From Elysia chlorotica (lineage: Eukaryota > Mollusca > Gastropoda > Plakobranchidae), in the NCBI GenBank assembly GCA_003991915.1, contig RQTK01000165.1:168118-232117 (forward strand): a DNA stretch of 64,000 bases. The letters run 5' to 3'. The notes under the pieces were generated by a model. That model was not told the DNA's origin and made no database searches. It saw only the letters and a list, made by a program, of their open reading frames with translations. Positions 24,491 to 37,069 of the stretch are shown piece by piece. The translations under genes were made by a program, and so were the position numbers. The first letter of the stretch is position 1, and each line of letters starts with the position of its first letter.

Positions 24491-25095
24491 ATTTAAAAAA
24501 ACTGTCGGTCAGTTTATTATATAAATATTTTTGTGAAAATGACACAAGAAATTAAGATGGCTGTAGAAATTAGCTTTATATGCATAGGAATGAGATTAAA
24601 AAAAAATATTCCACTTTTTTTGAGGATATGAAAGATGGTCAACAGGGTGAAACATCATATTGCTATCTTGATGTAGACCCCCCCCCCCCTCCTCTGTTTG
24701 CGCCCTTATAGTCTTTTGAAATTAAAACGAATCGCAGTGTTTAGTTCTACCAAAGTAGTGTCGTTGTGTGACTCAGGCCTCTTACCTGATAAGACAACTA
24801 TATCCTGAAGTAGAGCTCATGTCATTTATATAGGGTTCGTTACCCTTGGTGAAACCATATTTTTACTTCTTCGCAATAGATAAATATTCGGGGGAGGGAG
24901 CAAAACAAAACAACTTCACAATGATTCGATTTTAAATCCGGATACATAATTTGGGCTTTCAGCTGCTGCAGCCAGTATTAGAAACTGTAGCCTACACCGG
25001 ATATGGAGCTTCGCATCCCTCGGGAAGTGTACAAAGAGAATACATTTTCTTCTGTCTAGTGGCGGAGAGTTAAGGGAAACGTAGGCTAAGTATTG

Positions 25096-25450
25096 TAATT
25101 TGATGAAACAAGAAGATAGTAGGTAATTTTCTCATGCGCACGACAGTTGACATGTATTTAATTCAATTTTAATTAGAAAAAAAGAAAAACAACAAATAGT
25201 CAGGGAGTACAGCTGGAAGGTATTTTATTCAATTTTTATACCCCAATTCAGACCACCCACATAATTATTTGAACGCCCACAGGCTAGAGACAAAAAAAAA
25301 TTAAGGAGTGCCTTTTTAGCATGAATAGAGAAAATATCAATTGAGAATGCGTTTTAAGCTTGTTGATATGGACAGGGAAAAAATAAATTGTTTTTTCTTC
25401 AACTTGTACATTTTTGGATTACTTTTATATCATGTCTGTGCTTCTGCGAA
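25096..25450 (+). repeat. Paralogous intergenic segment, copy 2 (interrupted)
   Basis: Counterpart of 21015-21225 in the same orientation, split by an insertion of about 150 bp that contains the 25203-25312 repeat. It lies just upstream of the LUC7L start. Confidence 0.65.
25203..25312 (+). mobile_element. Partial foldback/MITE element (right end)
   Basis: gggagtacagctgg through cgcccacaggctagagac to ggagtgcc matches the right half of the element at 25786-26387. Confidence 0.6.
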
Positions 25451-25662
25451 ACTTCATATCCTGTGGCAGCCTAGCCACCTAAAGTCAGCCTTTCGACAGA
25501 AAGGAAGTTGAACTAAACATCCGGTTTGTCTCTACTGTCGTCCGTTTGATGGCGTTTTACAGCGGATAAGAATTTCAACCTCACACAATTTTCACTGAAT
25601 GTGACGGTTTATTTCGTCTTTGACTGGAAATCAAACAGTCCTTGACGTCGTGAACTAGGAAA

Positions 25663-28600
25663 ATGACCGCTCAAGATCAAATACGAGCCATGCTCGACGA
25701 ACTGATGGGAACTTCTCGCGATGGTAGGTTAGATTTAAAAGATTTCAAGATCTAGATTCTATCTTTTCCTTTCATGCACCATTTGGGCACTCCTTGAGTT
25801 TTGAGGTCCCTAGCCTGTTGGCTATCAAATGGGTGGGTGAGTGGGTGCAGTTCGATTACATCAGAGTCAGTCAACCTTTGGAGAGACAGCAAGCAAGTGT
25901 GCGAAAGTGTTGAGTTGGTACTCCAGCGGCAGTAGTGTGTGGCCGGTATACTCAAAAAAATGTCGGAAAACGAAAAAACTACCCTCTTTCCATTTGTTAA
26001 TCTATTTGAAATCTACGTCAATATAATTATATGGAATGGGCATGAGTACTTTAAGAGTTGACTGTTAACATATCAACTTTATGTGCTTGCGTATGTTCGT
26101 CTCCATCCCCCTCCTCCGCCCGCATTGTACCTGTGTTTAAATAAACAATGGTAATTCAATACTATCAAATCACTCCATCATCCATGGCTGTTTTAATTAA
26201 ACAAATAATGCCAATACAGTAACAAAAAGACGGGGAGTACAGCTGGCAGGCATTTTAATATTTAAAATATTAACATAGGGAGCACTGGTGGCAGGTATTT
26301 TATTTATAAATTCAAATGTTAACAACCGAATTCTGCCCACCCATTTGATTGTCCACAGGTTAAGGACCACAAAACTCAAGGAGTGCCGCTATTTGTCTGT
26401 CTTGTCTATATAGATTCTCTACCTATATATATGGGCAATATTTGAGAAAATAATAATACTCAATTGAAAGCAGATCATACGAGTTGTCAAGTATTCATCC
26501 ATTCCTCTTGGATAATTTTTCTCTCGCTTCCCTTCTTAACCTCTCGTATTTGATTCTTCTATTCTCTCAGGCCCTTTTTTTTTACACACCCACTCAAAAT
26601 CTTACCCCCATCCTTCTCTGTCTCGATCCCTCTCTTTTTTTCCCCAGCCTCTTTCAAGTTTTATTCTCTCTCTCTCCAAAACAAATGTTGAGCTCTTTTT
26701 TATGATTTTTTTTCTATCAAGAAACATTACCTCTTGTCTTTTTTAGTATTTTTTAATTTGATGAGGAAGTTGCATTTTTTGTAGATTTTCAGGATTGATG
26801 GGTTTTGAAAAATGCTTTTTTTTCTGGATTCATCACCCATCCCCGCTTGCAACCCATATGAATGCATTTCTTTTGTTTTATTTGATTGGTGATATTATTG
26901 CAGGACTAAATCTATATCATCATGTCAAAATAAAATAAAAGGTCATGCAACACATGACATGTATTTTTAAAATTCATTCAAAATTATTTGTGATTCTAGT
27001 ATAATATTGTTTGATCATTAAGATAGATCTGTTAAATATGCTCAAATTCTAAATAGAGGTATAATCTTTTTGAGTATGTCATTTAATTGGAATTCTGGCT
27101 GTTGTAATGTTGGAAGCAGCTTTGTATTTTGGTCTTAACAGTTTACTGTAGGCCCTACTTAGCAACATATTTTCTCAGTTTTCTGCCCACTCAAATGCAT
27201 CATTAGCTAAGTCATCATGTTTTTAATTGTAGGCCTATGCTAGCACATACTCCAACGTTCTGAAAATGAAGAATCATGGTAATCTGTAGCAATTAAATAG
27301 ATAATAATGAAAGTTTCAGCATTCAAATTACTTAATTGCATAGATGATTAATAAAATACAATTCCTGAGCCAATATCATGGGATTTAAAAAAAAAAATGT
27401 TGTGATCACAGTTTAAAATTTCATTTACACTTTTACATAAAACACATTGTTATACAATTCTTTTGCTTACAGTTATAACTTGAATTGTTGTAAAATTGCC
27501 TGATGTTCCCAGTATAAAGATTGTTTGTTTTGTTGTCATATCTGATGTCTTAGAATAGTTAGTACACAAAGTGAATTCCGATCAGTGGTAGATCTTTTTT
27601 CAGAAATTGACCAAAAATCTTTTTATAACATTTTATGGATATTTTAACCTGGAAAAATTAATCCTTATTTTGTCTCAGCAGTAACATTTTTTGGTATACA
27701 TATTTGAATTTCAATTAATGATTATTGTTTTTCTTTAAAAATATTGTCAATAAACGTGTAGATGGCTATAGAAACCTTACCTAATATCATCATGTTAGTT
27801 CTTGTCACTTTAAGATTATTTTCAAGCAAATCACTTAATCAGACATGAATGTAATTGGTTTGCTTTGATATTTAATGAACCTCAGTTTTTGTTGTTTTTT
27901 TTAGTCTTTATTTTCCGTTTATACTTTTTTTTTGGGGGGGGGGAGGAATAAGTATTTCGTTTGAAGGAGGTTAAATCTCATATTAATTATTTTTCTAACA
28001 CAAAGGCATTTTCTACAAAAGGTGACATAGAGTAAAAAAATTAAACTAATGTCTACAGTTTAAAAAAATTTCCATGTTGGCCTTAGTGGACAGTGGTATG
28101 AGTCATCAGTATCCATGGTCGCATCAAGTGAACTGTATGTATTGGAACAAGTCTGTCCATCTGAATCTTTTTTTTTTTTTTTAAGTTAAAACATAATTCT
28201 GAGAGAAGAAATATTCTACGTTTTCAGTTTTAAAGTACATTTATTTTAAAATGATACTTTTTTTTTTGGCCTCAATATAGATCTTTTCTTTGTGTTGATC
28301 AAAATAACAGTGCCAAGTTTAGCAATGATTAAAAAAATGGAAGAACTCATTTTGGTTCGGAGGACTCGTGCAGGACTAGACCATTTCTATGGTCTCAACT
28401 CATGTATGTATGCAACCTGTGTTAAAAATAAAACCTAACACGTTTTGTTCTCACCCTTCCGTTTCTTCTCCCTGATTTTCCGCCTGAGTGCAGGAGATAA
28501 TGACAAGTATCGTGTGAAGTTTGATGACCCTCGGGTATGTAAGAGCTTCCTACTGAGCTGTTGCCCACATGACATTTTGGCTAGCACGGTGAGTGGGGAT

Positions 28601-31600
28601 TGAAAGTGTCAGGTCAGCACTAGCTGGCCTGTCATTTTTGTTTTAAATTACTTCTTCAATAATTTTAATTTCCAATTTTTTTCTCTCCATTCCTCTTTAG
28701 CTTCAAAAAAGCTTCTTGGGATCAGGTTGGTGTGTCATACTGTTACATTCATTGACATGCTAGGAGTGGGTACGTAAGAAACCGTGAGTTGGACCCATTT
28801 TGAATAGCCATCTTCTGTTTCAATGCCATGTCTGATTGGTGTAAAGTACAGAAACTGCGTTGATATTCGTCAACCTCAGATCACTTTATCATGTCCTTTA
28901 TTCATGTAGGGTGAACTCATTGGCATTAATTCAGGTTCAGATGAAAGACATGCGGCCAGACGGTGTGCCGGATAATTTCAACCCCATACCTAAAATCCTT
29001 CAATATTTATTATATTATAGTTAAGCCTTTTTGTGTGTGTGTCAAGCAGAAGAAAAGCTGATTCATAGTTGACATAATCGGAAGGAAAGTTGACAGATAG
29101 GCTTGGTGCTTATAGATCAGTCTTATAAATTGATGTTAGCTTTTAAGCTTTTGGGGCAGGTGGTATTTTGATCCTGGCTGTGGTTTAATTTACATTTGGA
29201 CATTTTCATTTTTGTTGAACCTAAATTTAAATGGCTCTTTAAAAGCTTTTCAGCAGCAGTGAGATTTAATGCCACAATCTGTGATTCACAATGTGATTTT
29301 CATTAATTTATACCTTGTTAGTTTATTACTTTGTGATGTTCACATTATACAGACCTCAATGCTCTGTTCAATTATTGGTATTTCCATAAATTGTATATGG
29401 CCTAACAGCAAACATTGTATGGTTTGAAACAGTGATATTTTATTTACAATAATTCTATTAATTTTGTCAATGAATGTTTATTGTGTGATTTAAGTTGCTT
29501 GCATTCATTTTGATTTATCCTTATGATAGCAGAGGGATAAGAGCAAACAACTTGTCAATTGCTTCCCTAAGAGTTGTCTCTCCGAGTAAGTATTCATTGT
29601 GATGATTGTCAGTGAAATGACTGTGACAAGATGATCTTCAAATTGGGCAAGTGACAGACTTCTTCTCTTTTGTCTGCTTACCCTTTAATTCATGAATAAT
29701 TTTTAATTACAAGAAACTTAATCTTTGAGTGTCCAACAATTCTACCTGTGGATCTGTTCTAATTTTATCAAATTTTACTTGGAATATTTTGCTGGACTGC
29801 TATTGCAGCGCATGGACCTTGGAGAGTGCCCAAATGTTCATGACCTTGCCTTGCGTGCAGACTATGAGCTGGCTGCAAAGACCAAAGACTATTTCTATGA
29901 TATTGATGTGAGTATTTATCTATATAGGTATACATTTGTAAGTTTTTTTGTCTTTTTTTTTTTAGTTTCATATCAATATTTTGCTAGATTTTCTTCTTTT
30001 AAAAAATGATTTTTTTAAAAATCTTTAACAATTAATTCATGCAGTTTTTATCCCATGAAAATGAAATTAATGGTTGTTTAATAATTTTGTATATACCTCT
30101 TTTTAACAATAATAGATTATTTTTAATCAATCTCTTATCTAGGCAATGGAACATTTGCAAAGCTTCATATCAGACTGTGATCGAAAGACAGAGGTGGCAA
30201 AACGCCGTTTAAAAGAAACTCAAGAAGAATTGAGTGAGGATGCAAATGTGAAGGTATTAACAAAAAAGATGTCCTTTTTATTTTAAATGCATCTTGTTTT
30301 GTGGATTTAGCTTAACTCAGTCCCACCTAAGCCACTGCAGCCAGAGTAGGTCCTTGTCCCTGAAAAAGAAAGGATATTAACCCCGCACAAAAACAGACAC
30401 ATTGTTTTTAAAGTCATTATTGCAAGTGAATTAAACAAGATGAAATTATGAAATAACAGTGCTTCCAGTTGTCCACAAATTTGTAAATTTTGGCGTACTG
30501 CAGAAACTATCTTTTTTGTGAAAACATTTTTTATTCCCCAACTTCCGTTTCATTTCTTTATTTTTCGAACAGTTTATGTCTTGACAATTAGACATCAGTT
30601 TTATCTCAGAAAAAAAAAGGTGAAAGACGGCAGATCTGGGGCCTTAAATTTTAACTCCTTTATTGCTTTTAGAGTTTTGAGCAATCATTGAAGCACTGTC
30701 ATGTTGAAATTCTTGTTTTTAATAGGTTTTTCTTTTCTTCTAATGTATGAGAGTGTAATTGTTATCTAGCAAAGTGTTTTTCTTTCATTTTGTATGAAAA
30801 ACTGTTCAATAAAGTTTAAGGTAAGCTTTTCAGTCCTTAACAAAAATATAATTTCCATGCTTTGATATTTCTTGTCTAAGATACTCAGAAATTGCATTTT
30901 TAGCCTGCCTGTTTCAAATGATTTCGGTGATTGGAAGCACTGAAATAAATTGGAGGGAACAGATATTGAATTTTTAATGCTGGTGGATCACTGTGACACC
31001 AGAAACTAGGGTTGGGCCTACAGATTCATAAAACTCGAAATTTCTGGTTCTTATCATTCACTCCAACATAGATCTACATTCACACTTCACTCAACAGCTG
31101 GGCCTGGCTCAGATTCTGAGTCCTTCCCTTTCATCGAAATCGGACTCGACCACCATTTCATCATCAACATCTCACCCCCCATTCATTTTCTACTTTATTG
31201 AATTCAGGAGATCACCATTATAACTCAAAGTTTAGACCTACAATTGGGCCTGAAACTGCTAGAAATCGGTGGAAACAAACAGTGAAATTTGAATCTCATT
31301 TTTAGGTCTAATTTTTGGCAAAAAAAAACAAAATTTAGAAAAGCTTGAAGTGTCTTCTAAACGTAAAAGAGTTCTACCTACGATTTCCGGTGAGACTTCT
31401 GGAAGTACTAAGAAACGAAAGTAAACACATTGATTACATTTGTTAATTTGTATTTACAGGCTGAACAGATTCATGCCCTAGGTGAACAGATCGGTACACT
31501 CATGGCCAGGGCTGAGGAAGTTGGTGCAGAGGGTCAAGTGGAAGAATCCATGAAGATGTTGGAAGAGGTTGAAGCTCTGAAAGTGCAAAAAACACAAGCT

Positions 31601-34397
31601 GAGGTGAGTTTTGCTTCTTCTAGATTTTCACAAAATACAACTGTCTTTGGGAACTTATTAAAGCCAACCTCATGTTCTTTTGTCAGCATCCTTTTTACGA
31701 TCTGTTTAATTTAATTTCAGCTTGAGTTCCGAAACTCCATGCCAGCATCCAGCTACCAACAGCAAAAGTTGCGTGTCTGTGAAGTATGTGGAGCTTATCT
31801 TGGTATCCATGACAATGATCGCCGCCTAGCAGATCACTTTGGTGGCAAATTGCATCTGGGCTTTATCACTATCAGAGAAAAACTGGACTTATTGAAGGTA
31901 ACTATGTCTTTGTGAAAATAGTCATATTGTACAATTCATTAGGTTTTAATATCTGCTTCATTCTAGTCTATGTGTAAACATTGACAATTTTAACGTTTTA
32001 TAGTAAACTATGCCCCAGTCCATCTACAGAGGGTGTAGAAGAGCATTGGCTTGTGAAAAAAAATCAGCTATGTGCTCTTTTTTTTTAAATAGTTGAAGTT
32101 ATGTGTTTGTACCTGCTGGCTTTCCCTGAATAGAAATAGGCAATTCTAGTTTGATAAGATTAAAAACGACTAGTTTCCTCTTCAGACTGCATCAATATCA
32201 ATGATGTAATGAAATTTGATTATTTTTTTTCCTTTCTCCGCAGAATTTGGTCACAGAGAGAAGAGCTTTGCGTGAAGCGCAGCGAGAGGAGATGAGACAA
32301 AGACGGGAAATGGATGCAGACAATGATCGCGGAAGAGGTGCAGATCGCAGCCCAACACGTAACAAATATGATCGGGATGGCGATAGAGACAGGAGAGACC
32401 GCAGTAGGGATCGCAGCAGAGATCGTGATAGGAGGTCTCGCAGTAGAGATAGGCACAGGCGGAGAAGAAGGTATGTCATGCTCAAATCATTTAAGGCTTA
32501 ACCTAGGTATTTTGGTTTAAACTTAGTCAATTATTTTTCTGGCTTTTGCCAGTTAAGTTATGTGTATAATTGAGGGAAGATGCTGTGTCCGCAGTGCCAA
32601 TTTTCAGCAAATTATGAATTATCAGTTTTGAAAATAACTACTATGTCAGAGTCAAATAGAAATCTGTAAATAGTTTTGTTTGTATTCCAGCAATGCTACA
32701 CTCCTTTACGCAAACAGGTACAATTAAAAAAAAAATCCAATTGGCATACTGTTTAAATACACTATTTATTATGTGGATTCTTCGAAATTATCCTTAGAAG
32801 CTACAAAGTGCATGAAAAAATAAATCGGGTGAAGAAGTCAGAATCTAAATATTTAACCTAGGTAGGTTAAACAATTATTTAGAAGGATAACTATTGACTA
32901 TTATGGGCTCTACATGGACAAATTAAACTGTTTTTATCTGTAAGTACACACTACTGCCAGTCTGGCATGGATACAATTTCAGTTGGGTTTTTTTTCCCTC
33001 TAGAATTTGTTGGACTGTGTAAAGTTTTTTATTTTGTGAGAGAACTGTTGAATCTCCATTGAATGAAGGGTCAAATGAAATTAAATTGCTTTTCCTCAGC
33101 TCACGATCAAGGGATCGCAGTTCAAGGAAAAAGTCCAAACGTAGCCGCTCACGGTCCAGGAGATCCCGCTCCGGGTCTCGAGACAAGTGAGTGGGATAAC
33201 AAAGTTAATTCTCAAGTTCGGTCCGAATGACTAGTTAATAGGGAAATGCAATGCTTATTGGTATGTTTTTAAAATACATGCTATTAGTCACTTGTTTTTT
33301 ATTTTTTATTCTTTCTCATTGATTCTTGGATTAGCAGTTAAATAATGTAATGGAAACAAATAACTGTGTGAAGGTCACACCAATATCAGGCAAGGGATCT
33401 GAGTATTAAAACAAATTATATTTTATTTCTTGATTATTCTTATATCTTAATTTTTTCTAATGATCTTATCAATTATTCTTAAAAGATAATGATTAGAAAT
33501 TTCGAGTGTCATTTAATGCCTACAGCATTCAGAATAAGTCTTTCAAAAACAATTTCCAAAAACACCTATGCATGTGCATATCATCCACATTTGACTCATT
33601 TTGTGCACGACATATTTTTTAAATGTAAAACATATTGGTGTAACTGCAAGAGTTGCCAGACTTTAAAAAATGTTATTTCAGGTAGATAAAGAAACTTCAA
33701 TTTTATTCCAAACAAACAAACTGAAGACTAAAAAGATGAAATATTTTCAGTCGGCGCAGGCGGTCCCGCTCTCGTAGCCGTTCCCGCAGAAAGCACCACC
33801 GTCGCAGCCGGTCAGACAGTCGCTCTCGCGCTGCTCGGTCACGCTCTGGATCTGCTGAGAAAAAGTAGGCACTCGCATTGTTGATATGACTATGACATTT
33901 TTTTTTTGTATGCTCCATATTGACTCTTCTTTTTTAAATTTCAGTAGTGAACATAATTTTTTTTCTTCAGGATTTCCATGTTTTGCCAATACTTAAATAC
34001 TTAAAGTAATTACTAAACAACTAAGGGATAAACCTGCACTATATGTTTTCAGATTTATTTCATTTGTTGTGTGATGCACTTTTTAAAAACGTTTAACTAG
34101 AAAATTCAAAGTGAAATTTTACGAAATATGAAATACGAGCCATTTTCAAAAAGTCATGCCAGGGCTGATATGCTGACTTAACTACTGTAAATCAACTTGC
34201 AGTAAATTTACAAACATGTGTAATGTAGGACTTGTATTGTGAATAAATGCGTTGTAAGTAGTTTATGTAGTGCCATAGTTTATCTTTAAAAGGGTTTATC
34301 AGGTTCCACTAGTATAATTTCAGTGAAAATGTTGAACACAATCAACTTTTGTTCTCTTTTTTCCAGAAACGCACCGGAAGCTTCTGACGGTGAATAA
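25663..34397 (+). CDS. LUC7L: LUC7-like U1 snRNP-associated splicing factor (complete, 10 exons)
   Basis: LUC7 proteins associate with U1 snRNP and influence 5' splice-site choice in the nucleus. Exons are 25663-25723, 28494-28588, 29809-29907, 30143-30253, 31460-31603, 31721-31897, 32244-32470, 33100-33186, 33751-33864 and 34367-34397. All phases agree and give 381 aa. The start MTAQDQIRAMLDELMGTSRD matches the conserved LUC7 N-terminus. A CCCH finger uses Cys36, Cys43/44, Cys59 and His63 (VCKSFLLSCCPHD, DLGECPNVHDLALRADYE). A helical, likely coiled-coil part spans 86-170. A C2H2 finger (Cys190, Cys193, His209, His215; RVCEVCGAYLGIHDNDRRLA) follows, then an RS/RD-rich tail from about 230. 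It is a LUC7L/LUC7L2-type protein; which vertebrate paralogue is closest cannot be told. If introns 8 or 9 are retained, stops follow immediately, so shorter forms are possible. Confidence 0.95.
25786..26387. mobile_element. Non-autonomous DNA element with long terminal inverted repeats
   Basis: The left end ggcactccttgagttttgag is the near-perfect inverse of the right end ctcaaggagtgcc, and similarity continues for about 50 bp (left aaatgggtggg, right cccacccattt). Flanks accatttg and gctatttg could be a decayed 8-bp target-site duplication, suggesting a hAT-like origin, but this is tentative. The interior has no coding capacity. It lies in LUC7L intron 1. Confidence 0.7.
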
Positions 34398-36960
34398 GAC
34401 CTGATGATTCATCATGCCTATCCCATGGCAATTACTGCATTTTCAACATGTTTTTTAATGGATAACTTTTTTTTTTTGATCTTTGGGTTTAGGGAATATT
34501 TTGTCGTTTTTTTAAATGCTATATTAAAAATTGTTGACAATACATGGCAATGCAGCTGTTTATAAATCAAATTTCAGATAAGGTTCACTGTCAGACTGAG
34601 ATCTGCCATACAGTGTTGTAACTTCAAAATTATTTAGGAAATATCAAATTATCAACAAGATGAAAAGGTTTGAAAGTATCAGTATTTATTTATCAAGCCA
34701 GCCACTTCATGTTATGTCCAGCTTTTTGGACCTGGTGGGGAAAAAGCTTCATAGACTAAAAGGACTGTAATAATTGTTGTGAGGTTATGAAAAAAAAATC
34801 CACAGAACTTATAACCAGTGTATGTAAAAGTCTACGAATTTTTGTAATTTTTCTAATGAAGATCTGATAATGCTGTTAACAGTATATACTGTTTACTTAA
34901 AAGTTAGGTACTTAGATATCTTATAATATTAAAACAAAAGTGACTAGCTAAGAATTCAAATGCAATTCTTTTTCTTGTTTACCATGGTACTGTAGTTGTT
35001 TTAAGAGAATAAATGACTTTAAATATATTTTTTTTTCTTTTACGTGTTCATGTGTTTGAAATTTTCTAGATGGAAAAAAAGCTATATAGATGCCTCGTAT
35101 GATGGTATTCTAATCTTTTTAAAAACTGACACAATTACAAAATATTTTAATGAAGCGTGGCTGAGTATCATTCATTGGCTGCTTTATCTGTGTGTGACAG
35201 AGATTCTTTAAAAATATATTTCCACATCTTGTCTGTTAGATAAATATAAAATTTGTCAGATTTTGTATGTAGGTGCCACACCTATTGATTTAGGGTTAAC
35301 ATTGAAATCTTAAATGTCTTTATTTTTTTGTTTTATTTGTTGCTAGTTTCTATTTACTTAAATGTTCTTAATCTTGTCACCTCCTACTGAAATAAAATTG
35401 AAATAATGTCAATCAGAAATTGGTTACCCATTTATATCAAAAGAAGCATGACTGCAAGACTTAACTTGAGATGTAATTAAATACATGATGTTCATTATGG
35501 TGATTTTTAATTGTCATAATAGATATTTTAATATCATGGTCACTGACAATCACCTCATTAATCTCTTTTAAAACCCAAAGTTTTGAAATTCAAAAAATTG
35601 ACATAACAAATATTTTAGTATCATGGTTACTCACAATTATCTCCCTAAACTCTTTTAAAACCCATAGTTGGTTACAATTAATAATAGGATTCTCATATGA
35701 TAACTTCATTTAGCAAAATTATCTTTATTGCAATAAATCCATCTATCAAGTCAATGAGAGACAGATTTAGAGTTATCTTTGTATGGCAATTAAAATGATT
35801 TTGCTTTGCTATGTACTTATCAGTAATATCACAAGCAATCCTATATTTTAAAAAAATGAGAAAAAGAAATTTAAAACAAAATGTTTTGTTTTGGTACCTT
35901 GTTCCTAATGTATAAGAGACCCTCTTGAGACTCTAGGCATATTTTAAACCTAAAATCTTGATAGTTACAAAGCAATAAACTTTCTCATGTAAATTGTAAT
36001 GAACATGTATTATGTTCCTTGACAAAAGACAAAAAGGGTTACAAATCAACAACTAAAAATGAGATAGATAGTTTGAAGAACTTGATTAATACAAAAAATA
36101 CATGTAGTAGAGCAAAATTATTACATGTATTTACAATGCTCTGGTTTTGTACAAGTGTATTAAGAAATAGTTTGATCTTGAGGCTGGAACATTTTTCCAA
36201 TGTACAATGTATTTGCCTTGATATGGCAATGTTTTACTTAAGTACATTTATGATTGTAAAGTTCTAATAGAATTACTACATAACATGTTAGTTTATATAA
36301 AAGAAAGCAGGTTACAACTTTTATCAAAATTTAATTACATCAATAACATATACAGTGTTAAGTACATGTAAGGATACTTGGAAGGTAACATGTTAAGAGG
36401 GATATGGGCTGGCAAAAGCAGACCATGGATAAGATCGACTTGGAAAACTGCCCAACTGTCCAATGTCTGTCATTGTGTCAAGGATGGGAGAGCAATAATA
36501 ATGACATGAAAATAAACAGGTCAAAATAAAAGCGAAAATCTGCCAAATGTTACATACTGTAGAAGTATAAAAGATAATACATGTAGTATTATTATAAGAA
36601 ATGACGTTCTCAAAGAAAATGCGATGCTGCATGCACAGGTACATGTAGTATAAAATCAAAGTTAGATAACCTTTTTTTTAAACTTGCACCTGCATTTTTT
36701 TTTTGGTCCCCCCTCTCATTACCTTGCATTGCATTTCACTACTACATGCACCACTATTGTTACTTCCATTACCCTTATTACCACTCTAGCGTGACACAAA
36801 TGTTACTACATGTATAAATTACATTGCTGCCATAGTTATTCATTACATAGTTACTATTTCTCAAATGTGTCCCTTTTGAGTATGGTACCCTTGGGTACGT
36901 CAGTATTAGTCTGTCTTCATTCTTACTATTTCTTATGTCTCTATAGTTTCCGTCGTCAAG
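34398..36960. other. LUC7L 3' UTR and AT-rich intergenic DNA
   Basis: The first 600-1000 bp are probably 3' UTR. A diverged tandem pair of about 90 bp lies at 35508-35670 (atcatggtcactgacaat / atcatggttactcacaat). No supported gene. Confidence 0.5.
35008..35013 (+). terminator. Candidate polyadenylation signal of LUC7L
   Basis: AATAAA about 610 bp after the stop, followed by T-rich sequence; a second AATAAA is at 35391-35396. Confidence 0.45.
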
Positions 36961-37069
36961 CCGAGGAAACAAACACAAAAAAAGAGGGGGGGGGGTGCTC
37001 AGTGTTGATGTTTTCAGCATTTTGGTCCCGGGGCTTTGATTTAAACCTCCTCTTGACATACTGACCGGT

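Larger units (their letters stand above)
20950..25480. other. Head-to-head intergenic region between the transposase-derived gene and LUC7L
   Basis: It holds the presumed promoters of both genes, a T/TTG-rich tract, a SINE fragment, GA repeats, a chimeric duplicate plus LINE fragment, and two paralogous segments. No convincing coding sequence other than the LINE remnant was found. Confidence 0.6.
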
